A stretch of 64,000 bases of DNA, from NCBI GenBank assembly GCA_047518265.1, contig JAKZRG010000021.1, positions 1 to 64,000 of the forward strand. Reading direction: 5' to 3'. The translations under genes were made by a program, and so were the position numbers. The notes under the pieces are model-generated. The model worked only from the letters and a program-made list of their open reading frames with translations, was not told where the DNA came from and did no database searches. Position 1 is the stretch's first letter, and each line of letters starts with the position of its first letter. The stretch is from Oceanospirillum sp047518265. Lineage in GTDB: Bacteria; Pseudomonadota; Gammaproteobacteria; Pseudomonadales; Halomonadaceae. Shown in pieces: positions 43,709-52,619 of the stretch.

Positions 43709-45405
43709 TAGGGGCATTAAAAGCGGATGTTAATTCTGCGGATACCGTGCGTTTAGGGCGGGATGACTATATTCAACGAGGGGCGATTCTACTGGCCGTC
43801 GCCTTTCTATTTATGGCGTTACTATTGCCATTAGGTTCCATGCTGGTAAAGAGTCTGCAAGATACTCATGGTCAGTTTATTGGCTTGGCAAACTTTGTTA
43901 GCTACTTTAGTAATCCGGTGATGTTTGAGTCGGTGGCTAATTCTCTGCAGATCGCACTGACTTCCACCTTGATTGTTATTAGCCTAGCGTTTCTATTTGC
44001 TTACGGTCTCACCCGAACCTGTATGTCGGGTAAAAAGACGTTAAGAGCACTGACGTTACTGCCTTTGTTTGCGCCTTCATTGCTGCCTGCTATTAGCTTG
44101 ATCTATCTATTGGGTAATCAGGGAATCTTTAAAGGTATTCTGATGGGTGAGTCTGTTTATGGCCCCATTGGTATCGTGATCGGCATGTGTTTTTGGGTTT
44201 TTCCTCATGTATTAATGATCATGGTTACCGCACTTTCGAACTCTGATGCACGCTTGTATGAGGCTGCGAGAGTAATGAAGGCATCACCAATACGTACTTT
44301 TTTTACCGTAACACTGCCTTCCGCTAAGTATGGTCTGATCAGTGCTAGTTTTGTGGCCTTTACTTTGGTGATTACCGACTTTGGTGTACCCAAGGTTATC
44401 GGTGGTGAGTTTAATGTTTTGGCCACGGATATTTATAAGCAGGTGGTGGGGCAGCAGAATTTCCAGATGGGTGCGGTCGTGTCCGTTGTGCTTCTATTAC
44501 CTGCAGTTTTTTCTTTTATCGCGGATCGGTTAGTACAGAAAAAGCAGGTTGCCATGTTGTCAGCTCGGGCGGTGCCCTATGCTCCTAAGCCTAATAAGGT
44601 TAAGGATCAGCTGTTTTTTGTACTTTGTAGTCTGGTAGTACTGGCCATCCTGTTGGTCATCGGTATGGCGTTTTATGCTTCTTTGATTACATTCTGGCCT
44701 TATAACACTGAGCTTACCCTGAACAACTATAATTTTGAGGAAGTGGGCGCTAGCTGGGGTGTTTATTTTAATTCTTTGGAGTTAGCGACTTGGGTTGCGG
44801 TTATTGGTACGGGAGTGGTGTTTTTTAATGCCTACTTAGTAGAAAAAGGTCGAGCCTTTGAATCTGTGCGTAATTTGCTGCACCTAATGGCGATGATCCC
44901 TATGGCGGTTCCCGGTATGGTGTTGGGGCTTTCTTATATCTTCTTTTTTAATCAGCCGGATAATCCGTTTAATCTGATCTACGCCACTATGGCCATTCTG
45001 GTACTGAACAGTGTGGTGCATTTTTATACGGTGTGTCATTTGACCTCGGTAACGGCCCTGAAACAGATTGATGGTGAGTTTGAAGCGGTGTCTTCTTCTC
45101 TTAAAATTCCATTTTATATTACGTTCTGGCGAGTGACGTTACCGGTGTCCTTACCCGCGGTGTTGGATATCTCGGTTTATCTGTTTGTCAATGCTATGAC
45201 AACGGTGTCTGCTGTCGTCTTCCTATACTCCAGCGATACGATGTTGGCTTCTATTTCGGTAATGAATATGGATGAGGCAGGTAATACAGCATCGGCAGCG
45301 GCCATGTCAGTCTTAATTCTAACAACCTGCTTGCTTGTTAAAGGCACTCACTGGTTATTGTCACAAAAACTGTTGGTTGTTACTCAGGGTTGGCGTACTC
45401 GTTAA
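43705..45405 (+). CDS. phnU: 2-aminoethylphosphonate ABC transporter, fused double permease
   Basis: A 566-residue inner-membrane permease with two binding-protein-dependent transport domains in one chain, so no separate second permease is needed. The EAA-type loops are EAARVMKASPIRTFFTVTLP (first half) and EAVSSSLKIPFYITFWRVTL (second half). About twelve membrane segments are visible. This one-chain form is the PhnU2-type arrangement that accompanies PhnS2/PhnT2-like partners. It is translationally coupled to phnT. Confidence 0.92.
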   Translation: MIGALKADVNSADTVRLGRDDYIQRGAILLAVAFLFMALLLPLGSMLVKSLQDTHGQFIGLANFVSYFSNPVMFESVANSLQIALTSTLIVISLAFLFAYGLTRTCMSGKKTLRALTLLPLFAPSLLPAISLIYLLGNQGIFKGILMGESVYGPIGIVIGMCFWVFPHVLMIMVTALSNSDARLYEAARVMKASPIRTFFTVTLPSAKYGLISASFVAFTLVITDFGVPKVIGGEFNVLATDIYKQVVGQQNFQMGAVVSVVLLLPAVFSFIADRLVQKKQVAMLSARAVPYAPKPNKVKDQLFFVLCSLVVLAILLVIGMAFYASLITFWPYNTELTLNNYNFEEVGASWGVYFNSLELATWVAVIGTGVVFFNAYLVEKGRAFESVRNLLHLMAMIPMAVPGMVLGLSYIFFFNQPDNPFNLIYATMAILVLNSVVHFYTVCHLTSVTALKQIDGEFEAVSSSLKIPFYITFWRVTLPVSLPAVLDISVYLFVNAMTTVSAVVFLYSSDTMLASISVMNMDEAGNTASAAAMSVLILTTCLLVKGTHWLLSQKLLVVTQGWRTR

Positions 45406-45528
45406 GAGTACGGGCCAGCCAGATCTGAAAAACTTTCGATAAGATAAATATTAGGGGAGTAGCTTTTAAAGGATGGACTCCCCATCCCTAGGCGGGTTCA
45501 ACACTGTCATATTTATTTAACTTAAATC

Positions 45529-45542
45529 CTGGTCTATACCAG
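45529..45542. promoter_or_regulatory. PhnR-type operator upstream of phnW
   Basis: CTGGTCTATACCAG, 67 bases before the phnW start. Its core matches the sites at 41000 and 41239, so the degradation genes are probably co-regulated with the transporter but have their own promoter. Confidence 0.72.
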
Positions 45543-45608
45543 AATAAAATAAACACCAAGTAATCAAATAAACGTTTTTCTATACCACGTATTTAAGAGA
45601 TCAATGAT

Positions 45609-46778
45609 ATGTCGGATATCAACAAGTCAGTTACTCAAGATAAACCGCCCTATTTATTAACGCCTGGGCCGATTACCACTACGGCAACGGTTAAGGAAAC
45701 CATGTTATGTGATTGGGGGTCTTGGGATGGTGATTTCCGTGAGATGACCAAACAGCTGTGTGATCAGCTGCTAGAGGTGGCGAATGGAACAGATACTCAT
45801 GTCTGTGTGCCTATTCAAGGCAGTGGTACCTTTGCAGTAGAAGCGACTCTAGGCACCTTAATTCCCAAAGATGGCAAAGTTTTAGTGTTAATGAATGGGG
45901 CTTATGGCCAGCGTTTAGCAAAAACGTTGGATTATTTGAATCGTGATTATATCACTCTGGATAAAGGGGATTACCTGCCTCCTATGCAGGAAGAAGTTGA
46001 TGACATTCTGTCCGCAAATCCAGATATCACGCATGTGACTGTTATTCACTGTGAAACCAGTTCCGGTATTTTAAACCCGGTGCCTGAGATTGCAGAAGTT
46101 GTGGCGAGTCATGGCCGTGCTTTGCTCATTGATTCTATGAGTGCTTTTGGTGCTATCCCGGTGGATGCGCAAACTCTGCCATTTGATGCGTTGATCTCAT
46201 CGGCCAATAAATGCTTTGAAGGCGTACCAGGGTTTGGTTTTAGCCTCGTGCGTCGCAGTGCTATTGAGCAATGTTCCGGTAATGCCCATTCCTTAAGCTT
46301 GGATCTATTTGAGCAGTGGCAATATATGGAGAAAACCGGGCAGTGGCGTTTTACGCCTCCGACTCATGTCGTAGCGGCCTTCCTTCAGGCAATGGCAGAA
46401 CATAGGGCTGAAGGCGGAGTATCCGGTCGTCTGGCTCGCTATCAGCGTAATCAACAGCGTTTAGTCGCAGGAATGAAACGGTTGGGTTTTCGTACGCTGT
46501 TAAACGAGAAGTGGTTATCACCGATTATTGTCACCTTTTTATCTCCTCAAAACGAGCGCTTCGATTTTACCGAATTCTATGAACGCATTAAGGCCCATGG
46601 TTTTGTGATCTACCCGGGTAAATTAACTGTCGTGGATAGCTTTCGTTTGGGGTGTATCGGTCAACTATACGATGAACAGATCGATCAGGTGTTAGATGCG
46701 ATTGCTACAGTTTTGGATGAAATGGCCATTGAAAGCGGCCATGCCGAATTGAGTGAGAAAAATGCCGTTACGGCTTAA
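45609..46778 (+). CDS. phnW: 2-aminoethylphosphonate-pyruvate transaminase PhnW
   Basis: A PLP enzyme (389 residues) that converts 2-aminoethylphosphonate and pyruvate to phosphonoacetaldehyde and alanine, the first catabolic step. The family start LLTPGPITTTATVKETML is clear. VTVIHCETSSGILNPVPEIA, LLIDSMSAFGAIPVD and LISSANKCFEGVPGFGF follow, the last with the PLP lysine. It is followed by a 200-base repeat element and then phnX, whose enzyme takes the product. Confidence 0.96.
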   Translation: MSDINKSVTQDKPPYLLTPGPITTTATVKETMLCDWGSWDGDFREMTKQLCDQLLEVANGTDTHVCVPIQGSGTFAVEATLGTLIPKDGKVLVLMNGAYGQRLAKTLDYLNRDYITLDKGDYLPPMQEEVDDILSANPDITHVTVIHCETSSGILNPVPEIAEVVASHGRALLIDSMSAFGAIPVDAQTLPFDALISSANKCFEGVPGFGFSLVRRSAIEQCSGNAHSLSLDLFEQWQYMEKTGQWRFTPPTHVVAAFLQAMAEHRAEGGVSGRLARYQRNQQRLVAGMKRLGFRTLLNEKWLSPIIVTFLSPQNERFDFTEFYERIKAHGFVIYPGKLTVVDSFRLGCIGQLYDEQIDQVLDAIATVLDEMAIESGHAELSEKNAVTA

Positions 46779-46795
46779 AGCGAAATAAATATCTC

Positions 46796-46991
46796 TCGTT
46801 CCTATTCTCCTGCATATCTGCGTTACCACGCGGAGAGGCTGTGAAAGTATTCTCAATAACAGCCCTCGTTCCCACGCTCCGCGTGGTAACGCAGGTATGC
46901 ATTCCTACGCAGAGCGTAGGAACGAGAGGGGATCGAAGTTGTGTAAGGTTTTTCTGCAATTCTTTCACAGCCTCGGAGCATGGGAACGAGG
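46796..46991. repeat. Nested inverted-repeat element between phnW and phnX
   Basis: The outer arms contain AGGCTGTGAAAG (46836-46847) and CTTTCACAGCCT (46961-46972), each flanked by CGTTCC/ACGC-type sequence. The inner part (46865-46927) has two inverted copies of the palindrome CTCGTTCCCACGCTCCGCGT. This is a common gammaproteobacterial intergenic repeat family. RNA across it would fold into long hairpins. It has no coding content. Confidence 0.75.
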
Positions 46992-47077
46992 GGCATTCTA
47001 TCGTTTTTTACGTGGGAATCGCTTTTAGAGCCCACTCGAATTATTTATACGAATAAAGACAGAGTCAGGAATAAAAT

Positions 47078-47905
47078 ATGTATCACTTTACACGTCGTTA
47101 TATAGGCCCGGTTCAAGCCATCATAATGGATTGGGCGGGTACTACTGTTGATTTTGGTTCTATGGCTCCTATCCGTGCGTTCCAGAACTTGTTTGCCGAG
47201 AATAAAGCACCGATTACCATCGCTGAAGCACGTGCTCCTATGGGGGCAGAAAAACGAGAACATATTCGCCAATTGTGTGAAATGCCGCGTATCCGAGATG
47301 CTTGGCAGGAAGCTCATGGTGCTGTGCCAACGGAAGCAGATATTGATCGTATGTATGAAGAGTTTGTGCCTCTTCAAGTGGCGGCTATTGCTGAGTGTGG
47401 TCAATTAATACCGGGTTTAACGGATACATTGGCTTGGTGTAAGGCTAATGATATCGCCATAGGGGCTAATACGGGTTACGCAGACCGAATGATTGGTGGT
47501 TTATTAGAAAATGCTGCGAAGCAAGGTTATGAACCTCAGAGCAATGTTTGTGCGACAGATGTGCCTAAGGGACGACCATTTCCACATATGTGTCTGAAAA
47601 ACGCCATTGAGCTTGAAGTCAGTGATGTTGCTGCTTGTGTAAAAATTGACGATACCCTGACAGGGATTGATGAAGGTTTAAGTGCTGGTATGTGGACCAT
47701 TGGTGTGGCAGTCAGTGGTAATGAAGTGGGTTTACCATTGGAAGAGTGGCTGGCACTACCGGAAGAGGAACAAAATCGTCGTCGTAAAGCCGCTTACCAG
47801 CGCTTCTACCAAGCAGGAGCTCATTATGTTGTCGATTCTATCGCTGATGTGGTGCCTTGTTTAGAAGAGATTCAACAGCGTTTGAATGTTGGAGAAGCAC
47901 CTTAA
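47078..47905 (+). CDS. phnX: Phosphonoacetaldehyde hydrolase PhnX
   Basis: A HAD-superfamily enzyme (275 residues) that cleaves the C-P bond of phosphonoacetaldehyde to acetaldehyde and phosphate, the second step after PhnW. The nucleophile motif is IMDWAGTTVDFGS near residue 15. The cap lysine is in RAPMGAEKREHIRQL (Schiff base). ANTGYADRMIGGLLEN and CVKIDDTLTGIDEGL complete the HAD core. AGGAA lies 7 bases before the ATG. It is followed by a bidirectional terminator. Confidence 0.96.
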   Translation: MYHFTRRYIGPVQAIIMDWAGTTVDFGSMAPIRAFQNLFAENKAPITIAEARAPMGAEKREHIRQLCEMPRIRDAWQEAHGAVPTEADIDRMYEEFVPLQVAAIAECGQLIPGLTDTLAWCKANDIAIGANTGYADRMIGGLLENAAKQGYEPQSNVCATDVPKGRPFPHMCLKNAIELEVSDVAACVKIDDTLTGIDEGLSAGMWTIGVAVSGNEVGLPLEEWLALPEEEQNRRRKAAYQRFYQAGAHYVVDSIADVVPCLEEIQQRLNVGEAP

Positions 47906-47932
47906 ACGTTTATTTTTAGAGCAGTGAATAGC

Positions 47933-47962
47933 AAAAAGCCGAACATTTAGGTTCGGCTTTTT
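47933..47962. terminator. Bidirectional terminator between phnX and a small leftward gene
   Basis: The arms AAAAAGCCGAAC/GTTCGGCTTTTT (12 bp) with a 6-base loop give a T-run on both strands. It lies 28 bases after the phnX stop and 23 bases past the end of the convergent small gene. Confidence 0.9.
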
Positions 47963-47984
47963 AGTTATGAGAGATAAAGTGGAA

Positions 47985-48143
47985 TTAATCTCTTGGGGTT
48001 GGATTGTCCCAGCGGTCTTTTTTACGGTACTCAGCTTTAATACGTACAGGCTTTAGCTCTTGGGCTGACCGTTGATAACTCATCCACATCCCGACAGCGA
48101 CAATTAGGGTTACAAGTGTAGAAATCATCAGTTCAACTGCCAT
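47985..48143 (-). CDS. Small single-pass membrane protein (52 residues)
   Basis: A 52-codon frame with a strong ribosome-binding site (AGGAG, 5 bases before the ATG) and a terminator right after its stop. Residues about 5-21 (LMISTLVTLIVAVGMWM) form one membrane helix, followed by a basic, hydrophilic tail (KPVRIKAEYRKKDRWDNP). I recognise no family. The clean start, helix, tail and terminator make a real gene likely. An N-out/C-in small regulatory membrane protein is one possibility. Confidence 0.65.
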   Translation of the reverse strand: MAVELMISTLVTLIVAVGMWMSYQRSAQELKPVRIKAEYRKKDRWDNPTPRD

Positions 48144-48530
48144 GGAGTACTCCTAAAATAGTGGCGATAAGCGATTAATAAGTCTCATGTTTTATAAAAC
48201 ATGTGGGTAAAATTTTTATTTGCTGATCAAGGATCTGATCTGGCCTATCAATTCAATGCTTACACTCTCAGACTAACCTATGTAGAAAAAGTTGCAAACA
48301 AAATACGTGTAATACATTGGTTTAGGTTTGAGATTGTGACTGATTCGCTATTTTTTGTTACACGATTCTTAGAATAATGCCCTGAAACAAAGTTTCTTTG
48401 GTACAGAGGTTATTCTCTCTGGTGGTCGATCAAAAAATATTAGAATACTTTTGTTTAGGTATGTAAATCCCTCTTGCATAGGGACTGGACTGGTTATAGG
48501 CTTTGCCGCAATTAAAGGGAGCCCCAACTG
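48144..48530. other. Gene-free region upstream of gloC
   Basis: About 390 bases of AT-rich sequence with no convincing gene. It should hold the leftward promoter of the 52-residue protein and the rightward promoter of gloC. I see no recognisable operator or RNA. Confidence 0.5.
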
Positions 48531-49175
48531 ATGCAATATGAAATTATTCCCGTTACCGGATTTCAGCAAAACTGTACCCTGATATGGTGCGATAAAACAA
48601 AACAAGCGGCTGTGGTTGATCCCGGCGGTGATATTGATCGTATTCAAGCTAAGGCAGATACCTTGGGCGTTGATATCAAGCAGATCTGGTTAACCCATGG
48701 TCATATTGATCATGCGGGTGGTACATCGACTCTGATGCAAACATTGGATCTGCCCGTTGAAGGTCCGCATTTGGAAGATGAGTTTTGGTTACAGGGTTTA
48801 CCAGAGCAAAGTAAAATGTTCGGCTTTCCTGCTTGTGAGACATTTGAACCCAGTCGTTGGTTGACGGACGGTGATCAGGTCAAAGTGGGTGAAGAAGTGT
48901 TTGATGTTCTGCACTGTCCGGGACATACACCGGGGCATGTGGTGTTCTTTCACGCTCAAGATAAGCTGGCTTTGGTCGGAGATGTGCTGTTTCAGGGTTC
49001 TATTGGTCGAACCGATTTTCCAAAGGGAGATCATGGTACGCTTATCAATTCTATTCGGGAAAAACTATTCCCCTTAGGAGATGATGTGAGCTTTATTCCT
49101 GGACATGGCCCTATGTCTACTTTTGGTCAAGAGCGTCAATCAAACCCTTTTTGTGGTGATGCTGCAGGCGTTTAA
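48531..49175 (+). CDS. gloC: MBL-fold hydrolase, type II glyoxalase GloC (YcbL-like)
   Basis: A 214-residue metallo-beta-lactamase-fold thioesterase that hydrolyses S-lactoylglutathione in the methylglyoxal pathway. It starts EIIPVTGFQQNCTLIWCD. The zinc motif THGHIDHAGG is near residue 62, and VLHCPGHTPGHVVFF and VGDVLFQGSIGRTDFP supply further ligands. FIPGHGPMSTFG is near the end. It closely resembles E. coli YcbL in length and motifs. Confidence 0.92.
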   Translation: MQYEIIPVTGFQQNCTLIWCDKTKQAAVVDPGGDIDRIQAKADTLGVDIKQIWLTHGHIDHAGGTSTLMQTLDLPVEGPHLEDEFWLQGLPEQSKMFGFPACETFEPSRWLTDGDQVKVGEEVFDVLHCPGHTPGHVVFFHAQDKLALVGDVLFQGSIGRTDFPKGDHGTLINSIREKLFPLGDDVSFIPGHGPMSTFGQERQSNPFCGDAAGV

Positions 49176-49231
49176 TTCTAGCCAACGAGTCAACCTTTCT
49201 ATATTAATCCAGCATAAGCTATTGATTTGAC

Positions 49232-49723
49232 TTAATGCTGGATTTCAAATTCTTCCTGTAAACGAGAAAAGCTGAATTCTGAAAAACAGATGCCAGCCGG
49301 AGTTTCAAACTGGACCATGAGTTTGTGATTTCCAGCATTATGATGCACTCGTTTTCTAAAGCCTTGGAACACCTGAGGGTTTGTCAGCATAAAGACAGCG
49401 CTTTTATCTTCCATATAGTGTTGTGCACCGCTGCAAGCCATATAAGTCAGTCGGCCCGCTAGGTTTAACACGGAATTATCAATATGGCGTTGCGTATGGT
49501 GAGACATTTCTGATGCGATGCTGAGTATTAAATTACGGCTAAAGCTTAGGGCCAAAGATCCTACCTGATCATTAATTTGTACATTGACCAGCCCCGTTAC
49601 GGCGCCTTGTGCCAGCTCATGCCTTTTAATTTTAACTTTGCCTGGGCAGGGTTCGTGATGAGTGATCTGGGTAAGAGTATTCATCACGGAGTGCAGTACA
49701 GGGTTGATATAATCCGCACGCAT
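49232..49723 (-). CDS. CheX-like protein with altered catalytic motif
   Basis: A 163-residue protein of the CheX/CheC fold, which normally dephosphorylates CheY-P. The opening ADYINPVLHSVMNTLTQI and VQINDQVGSLALSFSRNLIL fit CheX. In CheX the catalytic helix carries E-x2-N (for example ELTN before M-x-x-G-G-A). Here the aligned segment reads RLTYMACSGAQ, so both the Glu and the Asn appear lost. It may bind a receiver domain without phosphatase activity. ATG 49723 follows AGGTGA. No chemotaxis gene is adjacent. Confidence 0.72.
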   Translation of the reverse strand: MRADYINPVLHSVMNTLTQITHHEPCPGKVKIKRHELAQGAVTGLVNVQINDQVGSLALSFSRNLILSIASEMSHHTQRHIDNSVLNLAGRLTYMACSGAQHYMEDKSAVFMLTNPQVFQGFRKRVHHNAGNHKLMVQFETPAGICFSEFSFSRLQEEFEIQH

Positions 49724-49732
49724 AATAGTCAC

Positions 49733-50171
49733 CTAAGTACCTAAAAAAAAGTTTCTCTACAATACATAGTCACACTATCCAATCGCTAGAGTGGGGAATA
49801 TCGAAGTGCTTTTGTTTAGGCCTGTATCTTCCTAATGGGTAGAACCTGCCTTGTGGGCTTCTGTTCTGCATGACGTTGATATTAGAACTCATACTCTATG
49901 ATGTATATAGTATGTTACAAAACAGAAAAGAAGACTTTTTAAGGTTACAAATAGCGCTTTGTGTATCTGGTTGGTAGCCAATGACGTAGGTATGTAGCTA
50001 AGGATGCTTTCTGTAAGTTTTTAGGCTATAAGCAGGGGAGGCGATAGTGTTTTTTGCGTTAAATCAGCGTTATGGCCCACTTTAGTAAAATAGGCAGGCG
50101 ATGTGATTTCCTGCCTAGCGACTTAGATCAATACTTGTCGATAACGAGAACCCGTAATGCTGTGTGTATGG
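49733..50171. other. Gene-free region between cheX-like and phhB genes
   Basis: These 440 bases hold no convincing gene. They contain the promoter side of the CheX-like gene and, near 50091, the hairpin that ends phhB. No other structure was recognised. Confidence 0.5.
50091..50117 (-). terminator. Terminator after phhB
   Basis: The arms TAGGCAGG/CCTGCCTA with an 11-base loop are followed on the minus strand by TTTTAC. It lies 55 bases past the phhB stop. Confidence 0.65.
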
Positions 50172-50516
50172 CTAACCTTTATCGTGAATATCATCGCAAC
50201 GAGAGGCCATAATAAAATCGTTTTTATGTAATCCCATAATTTTATGAGTCCACCAAGTAATGGTGACCTTACCCCATTCCGTTAAAATTGCAGGATGATG
50301 CTTTTCTGATTCAGCCAAATCAGCAATAGCATTTGTAAAAAAAAGGGCTGTCTTAAAATCTTTAAATTGATAGGTGCGGCTAATCTGTCGGATGCCTTCA
50401 ACGATTTCTAGATCCCAAGCTGGCATTTCAGATAACAAGCGTTCTAATTCATCACCTTCTACTCTTGGCGCATCAGTGCGACAGCTTTCGCAGGAATACT
50501 GGCTGAGTTCACTCAT
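50172..50516 (-). CDS. phhB: Pterin-4a-carbinolamine dehydratase
   Basis: A 114-residue enzyme that recycles the pterin cofactor of phenylalanine hydroxylase. The family motif is present: ESEKHHPAILTEWGKVTITW followed by THKIMGLHKNDFIMA. The two adjacent histidines and the later histidine form the active site. The length is typical. phhA is not in the window. A cysteine-rich start (YSCESC) is common in the family. Confidence 0.93.
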   Translation of the reverse strand: MSELSQYSCESCRTDAPRVEGDELERLLSEMPAWDLEIVEGIRQISRTYQFKDFKTALFFTNAIADLAESEKHHPAILTEWGKVTITWWTHKIMGLHKNDFIMASRCDDIHDKG

Positions 50517-50868
50517 GGTTAACTCCCGGTTATTTCTTATGGCTTATAACTGGAGAGTAGCTGAATATTGCTGAGCTCGTGGCAAAAATGCTGGAATAGA
50601 GAAGGCGATTTATTTTAGAAAATTATGGAATAAGTCCCATCTGAAGAGAGGGTAGTCGGGTGCCAACCTGTCTACGGTGACGTAGTACAGGCTGTGAGGA
50701 GTGCACTCTGACTCATTGCTCGCTGTTAAAACAGGTTAAGTTAACATAAGGGGGCAGAGTCTGGATCGACTCACTGTTAACTGGAAGGAATTATAGGGCA
50801 ATAAACCGTAAAAAAAATGTGGTGGGTTGTCACATGAGGCATTTTGCCTCATGTGACATCTTATAGGT
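50517..50868. other. Gene-free region
   Basis: About 350 bases with no convincing gene. They contain the phhB promoter side and the 14-bp-stem hairpin at 50828-50858 that follows the leftward membrane-protein gene. Confidence 0.5.
50828..50858 (-). terminator. Hairpin after the membrane-protein gene
   Basis: A perfect 14-bp stem TGTCACATGAGGCA/TGCCTCATGTGACA with a 3-base loop. On the minus strand a run of eight T follows after 10 bases. It is probably a terminator or mRNA-stabilising hairpin. Confidence 0.6.
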
Positions 50869-51702
50869 TTAATAAAGAGACTGTTCTGGCCAGACCCACC
50901 ATAGAGCCAGTAGCCCCGGAATAAGACTTATCGCGATAGGCTTACTCATAGCTTTCCACCAAAGTTCGTCTTGCTTGTCTGACCAACAAATTAATAAGGG
51001 TGTGGCCAGTAGTACTAGAGCATAGATGCTGACATCACCGTAATAGTGGGCGTAAGCCATTACTATCAGCCATAACGCCATAGTGGAACGAGTGATGGAT
51101 AACATGGCATTAGCCGATAGCTTAATGACACGATTGAGCAGCCATAAACCACCTAAACCAGCGGCTAGTGCACCAATCAGCTGTGCAATACTTAATGAAC
51201 TGGCTACGCCAATCACGATGGCTGATGTGGTCAGCATAACGATCTGACTAATAGGAAAACTAAAGCTATTTTTCTGTCTTTCTGCAGCACTGATCGCGAT
51301 ACCACAGATCAATAACCAACCAATCGTATGGGTAAAGAGATCTATTGTACTCATTCGAGTGATAATAGGCTGGGCGACTAAAGCAAACCCCAGTAAAGCA
51401 GCCACTCCAAACCCTGTCATTCGGATATGCTTAGGCAGGCGTGTGGCTAATACAGGTAATAGCGATGCGAGTAATAGCCAATCCAATGCTTGTCTGGGAG
51501 GCATCTGCCAGCGAGTATGGATACCTTGGGCTGCGGCTAACCAGGCGATCCAGATTAAAATAGTGGCTAACCAAAAAACAGGTTTGGGTTGCTGTTTTTG
51601 TTCCAGTTTATAAACGACTAAACCTAAAATAATTGCTGCTAACAGAGGGTAAGCAACGGTCGGTAGCAGCATGGCTAAAGGTGATGTGGATTCACCGTAC
51701 AT
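50869..51702 (-). CDS. Multi-pass inner-membrane protein of unknown function
   Basis: A 277-residue protein with about nine hydrophobic segments (for example LLLPTVAYPLLAAIILGLVV, PVFWLATILIWIAWLAA, LIGALAAGLGGLWLL, YALVLLATPLLICW). I do not recognise a family. Short charged loops (ERQKNSF, DKQDELWW) alternate with the helices as in permeases or small integral enzymes. It is a single gene ending in a hairpin. No neighbour suggests a function. Confidence 0.65.
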   Translation of the reverse strand: MYGESTSPLAMLLPTVAYPLLAAIILGLVVYKLEQKQQPKPVFWLATILIWIAWLAAAQGIHTRWQMPPRQALDWLLLASLLPVLATRLPKHIRMTGFGVAALLGFALVAQPIITRMSTIDLFTHTIGWLLICGIAISAAERQKNSFSFPISQIVMLTTSAIVIGVASSLSIAQLIGALAAGLGGLWLLNRVIKLSANAMLSITRSTMALWLIVMAYAHYYGDVSIYALVLLATPLLICWSDKQDELWWKAMSKPIAISLIPGLLALWWVWPEQSLY

Positions 51703-51830
51703 AACAAAAACCTCTTAAAACTCTGATAGTTACGCAATAAGAATAATAGTTTATAGAAAAACATATGCTGTAGCGATTAATGCCCTATCACTTGGGGGCA
51801 GCCAAGAGACAAGGCATTATTAAAAAATAA

Positions 51831-52397
51831 TTACTTACGAGTGCCTTCAATAAAGAGTTCGATTTTTACATCGTTACCAATACCACCTAGCATCATATCG
51901 ACACCAAAGTCTTCACGCTTCAAGGTGATAGTACCGTTGAAGCCACTGCGATAACCGCCCCAAGGATCTTTACCTTCACCTACTTTAACCAGATTAAGGT
52001 CAATTTTTTTGGTAACACCGTGCAGAGTCAGTTCACCGCTTAGAACACCTTCTGTCGCGCTGCCTTTATAACCGTTGGATGTAAATGTGATCTCTGGATA
52101 TTGCTTAGTGTCTAGGAAATCAGGGCTTTTAACATGCTTATCACGGGCATCGTGATTGGTATTCAGGCTATCAGCATTGATGGTGACATTAACGTTAGAT
52201 GCTGCCGGATTACTTTCATCGTAACTATAGTTACCTGAGAAGGTATCGAAACGACCAACGGTCTCACTAAAGCCCATATGATTGATTTTAAATAGCACCG
52301 CAGAGTGTGCTGGATCAATATCATAATCTGCTGCCATAGCTGCACCAGATACTAGAGCTGCGGATAGTAATGCGGGTTTTATAAGAGACTTAATCAT
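51831..52397 (-). CDS. YceI-family periplasmic lipid-binding protein
   Basis: A 188-residue secreted protein. The signal peptide (LIKPALLSAALVSGAAMA) is cleaved before ADYDIDPAHSAVLF. The lipocalin-like YceI barrel includes VLFKINHMGFSETVGRF, HVKSPDFLDTKQYPEITF, LTLHGVTKKIDLNL and ITLKREDFGVD. Relatives bind isoprenoid or quinone-like lipids. I chose the ATG at 52397 because AGAGGA precedes it and the signal peptide starts there. It is divergent from a LysR regulator that may control it. Confidence 0.92.
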   Translation of the reverse strand: MIKSLIKPALLSAALVSGAAMAADYDIDPAHSAVLFKINHMGFSETVGRFDTFSGNYSYDESNPAASNVNVTINADSLNTNHDARDKHVKSPDFLDTKQYPEITFTSNGYKGSATEGVLSGELTLHGVTKKIDLNLVKVGEGKDPWGGYRSGFNGTITLKREDFGVDMMLGGIGNDVKIELFIEGTRK

Positions 52398-52619
52398 GGG
52401 TGTTCCTCTGAAATCATTCTGTTGCGATGGCTGTGTTGAGCTAATGGAATGCATTCTAGAGAGAAATGATTGTCATGATAATTGGTTGTAAAAGTGATTC
52501 ACTATTTCCCTATAGTTAACAATGGTGAGGGAACTAATTTTAAAACCAAAGGTAAGTTATACCATATGGCTTTCTGTCAGATTATTTTTAAGACGTTTTA
52601 TCGATAGGTGGAGATTTGA

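Noticed and set aside
46841..47056. Short frames on both strands between phnW and phnX
   Set aside because: They arise from the palindromic repeat element and have no ribosome-binding site or recognisable product.
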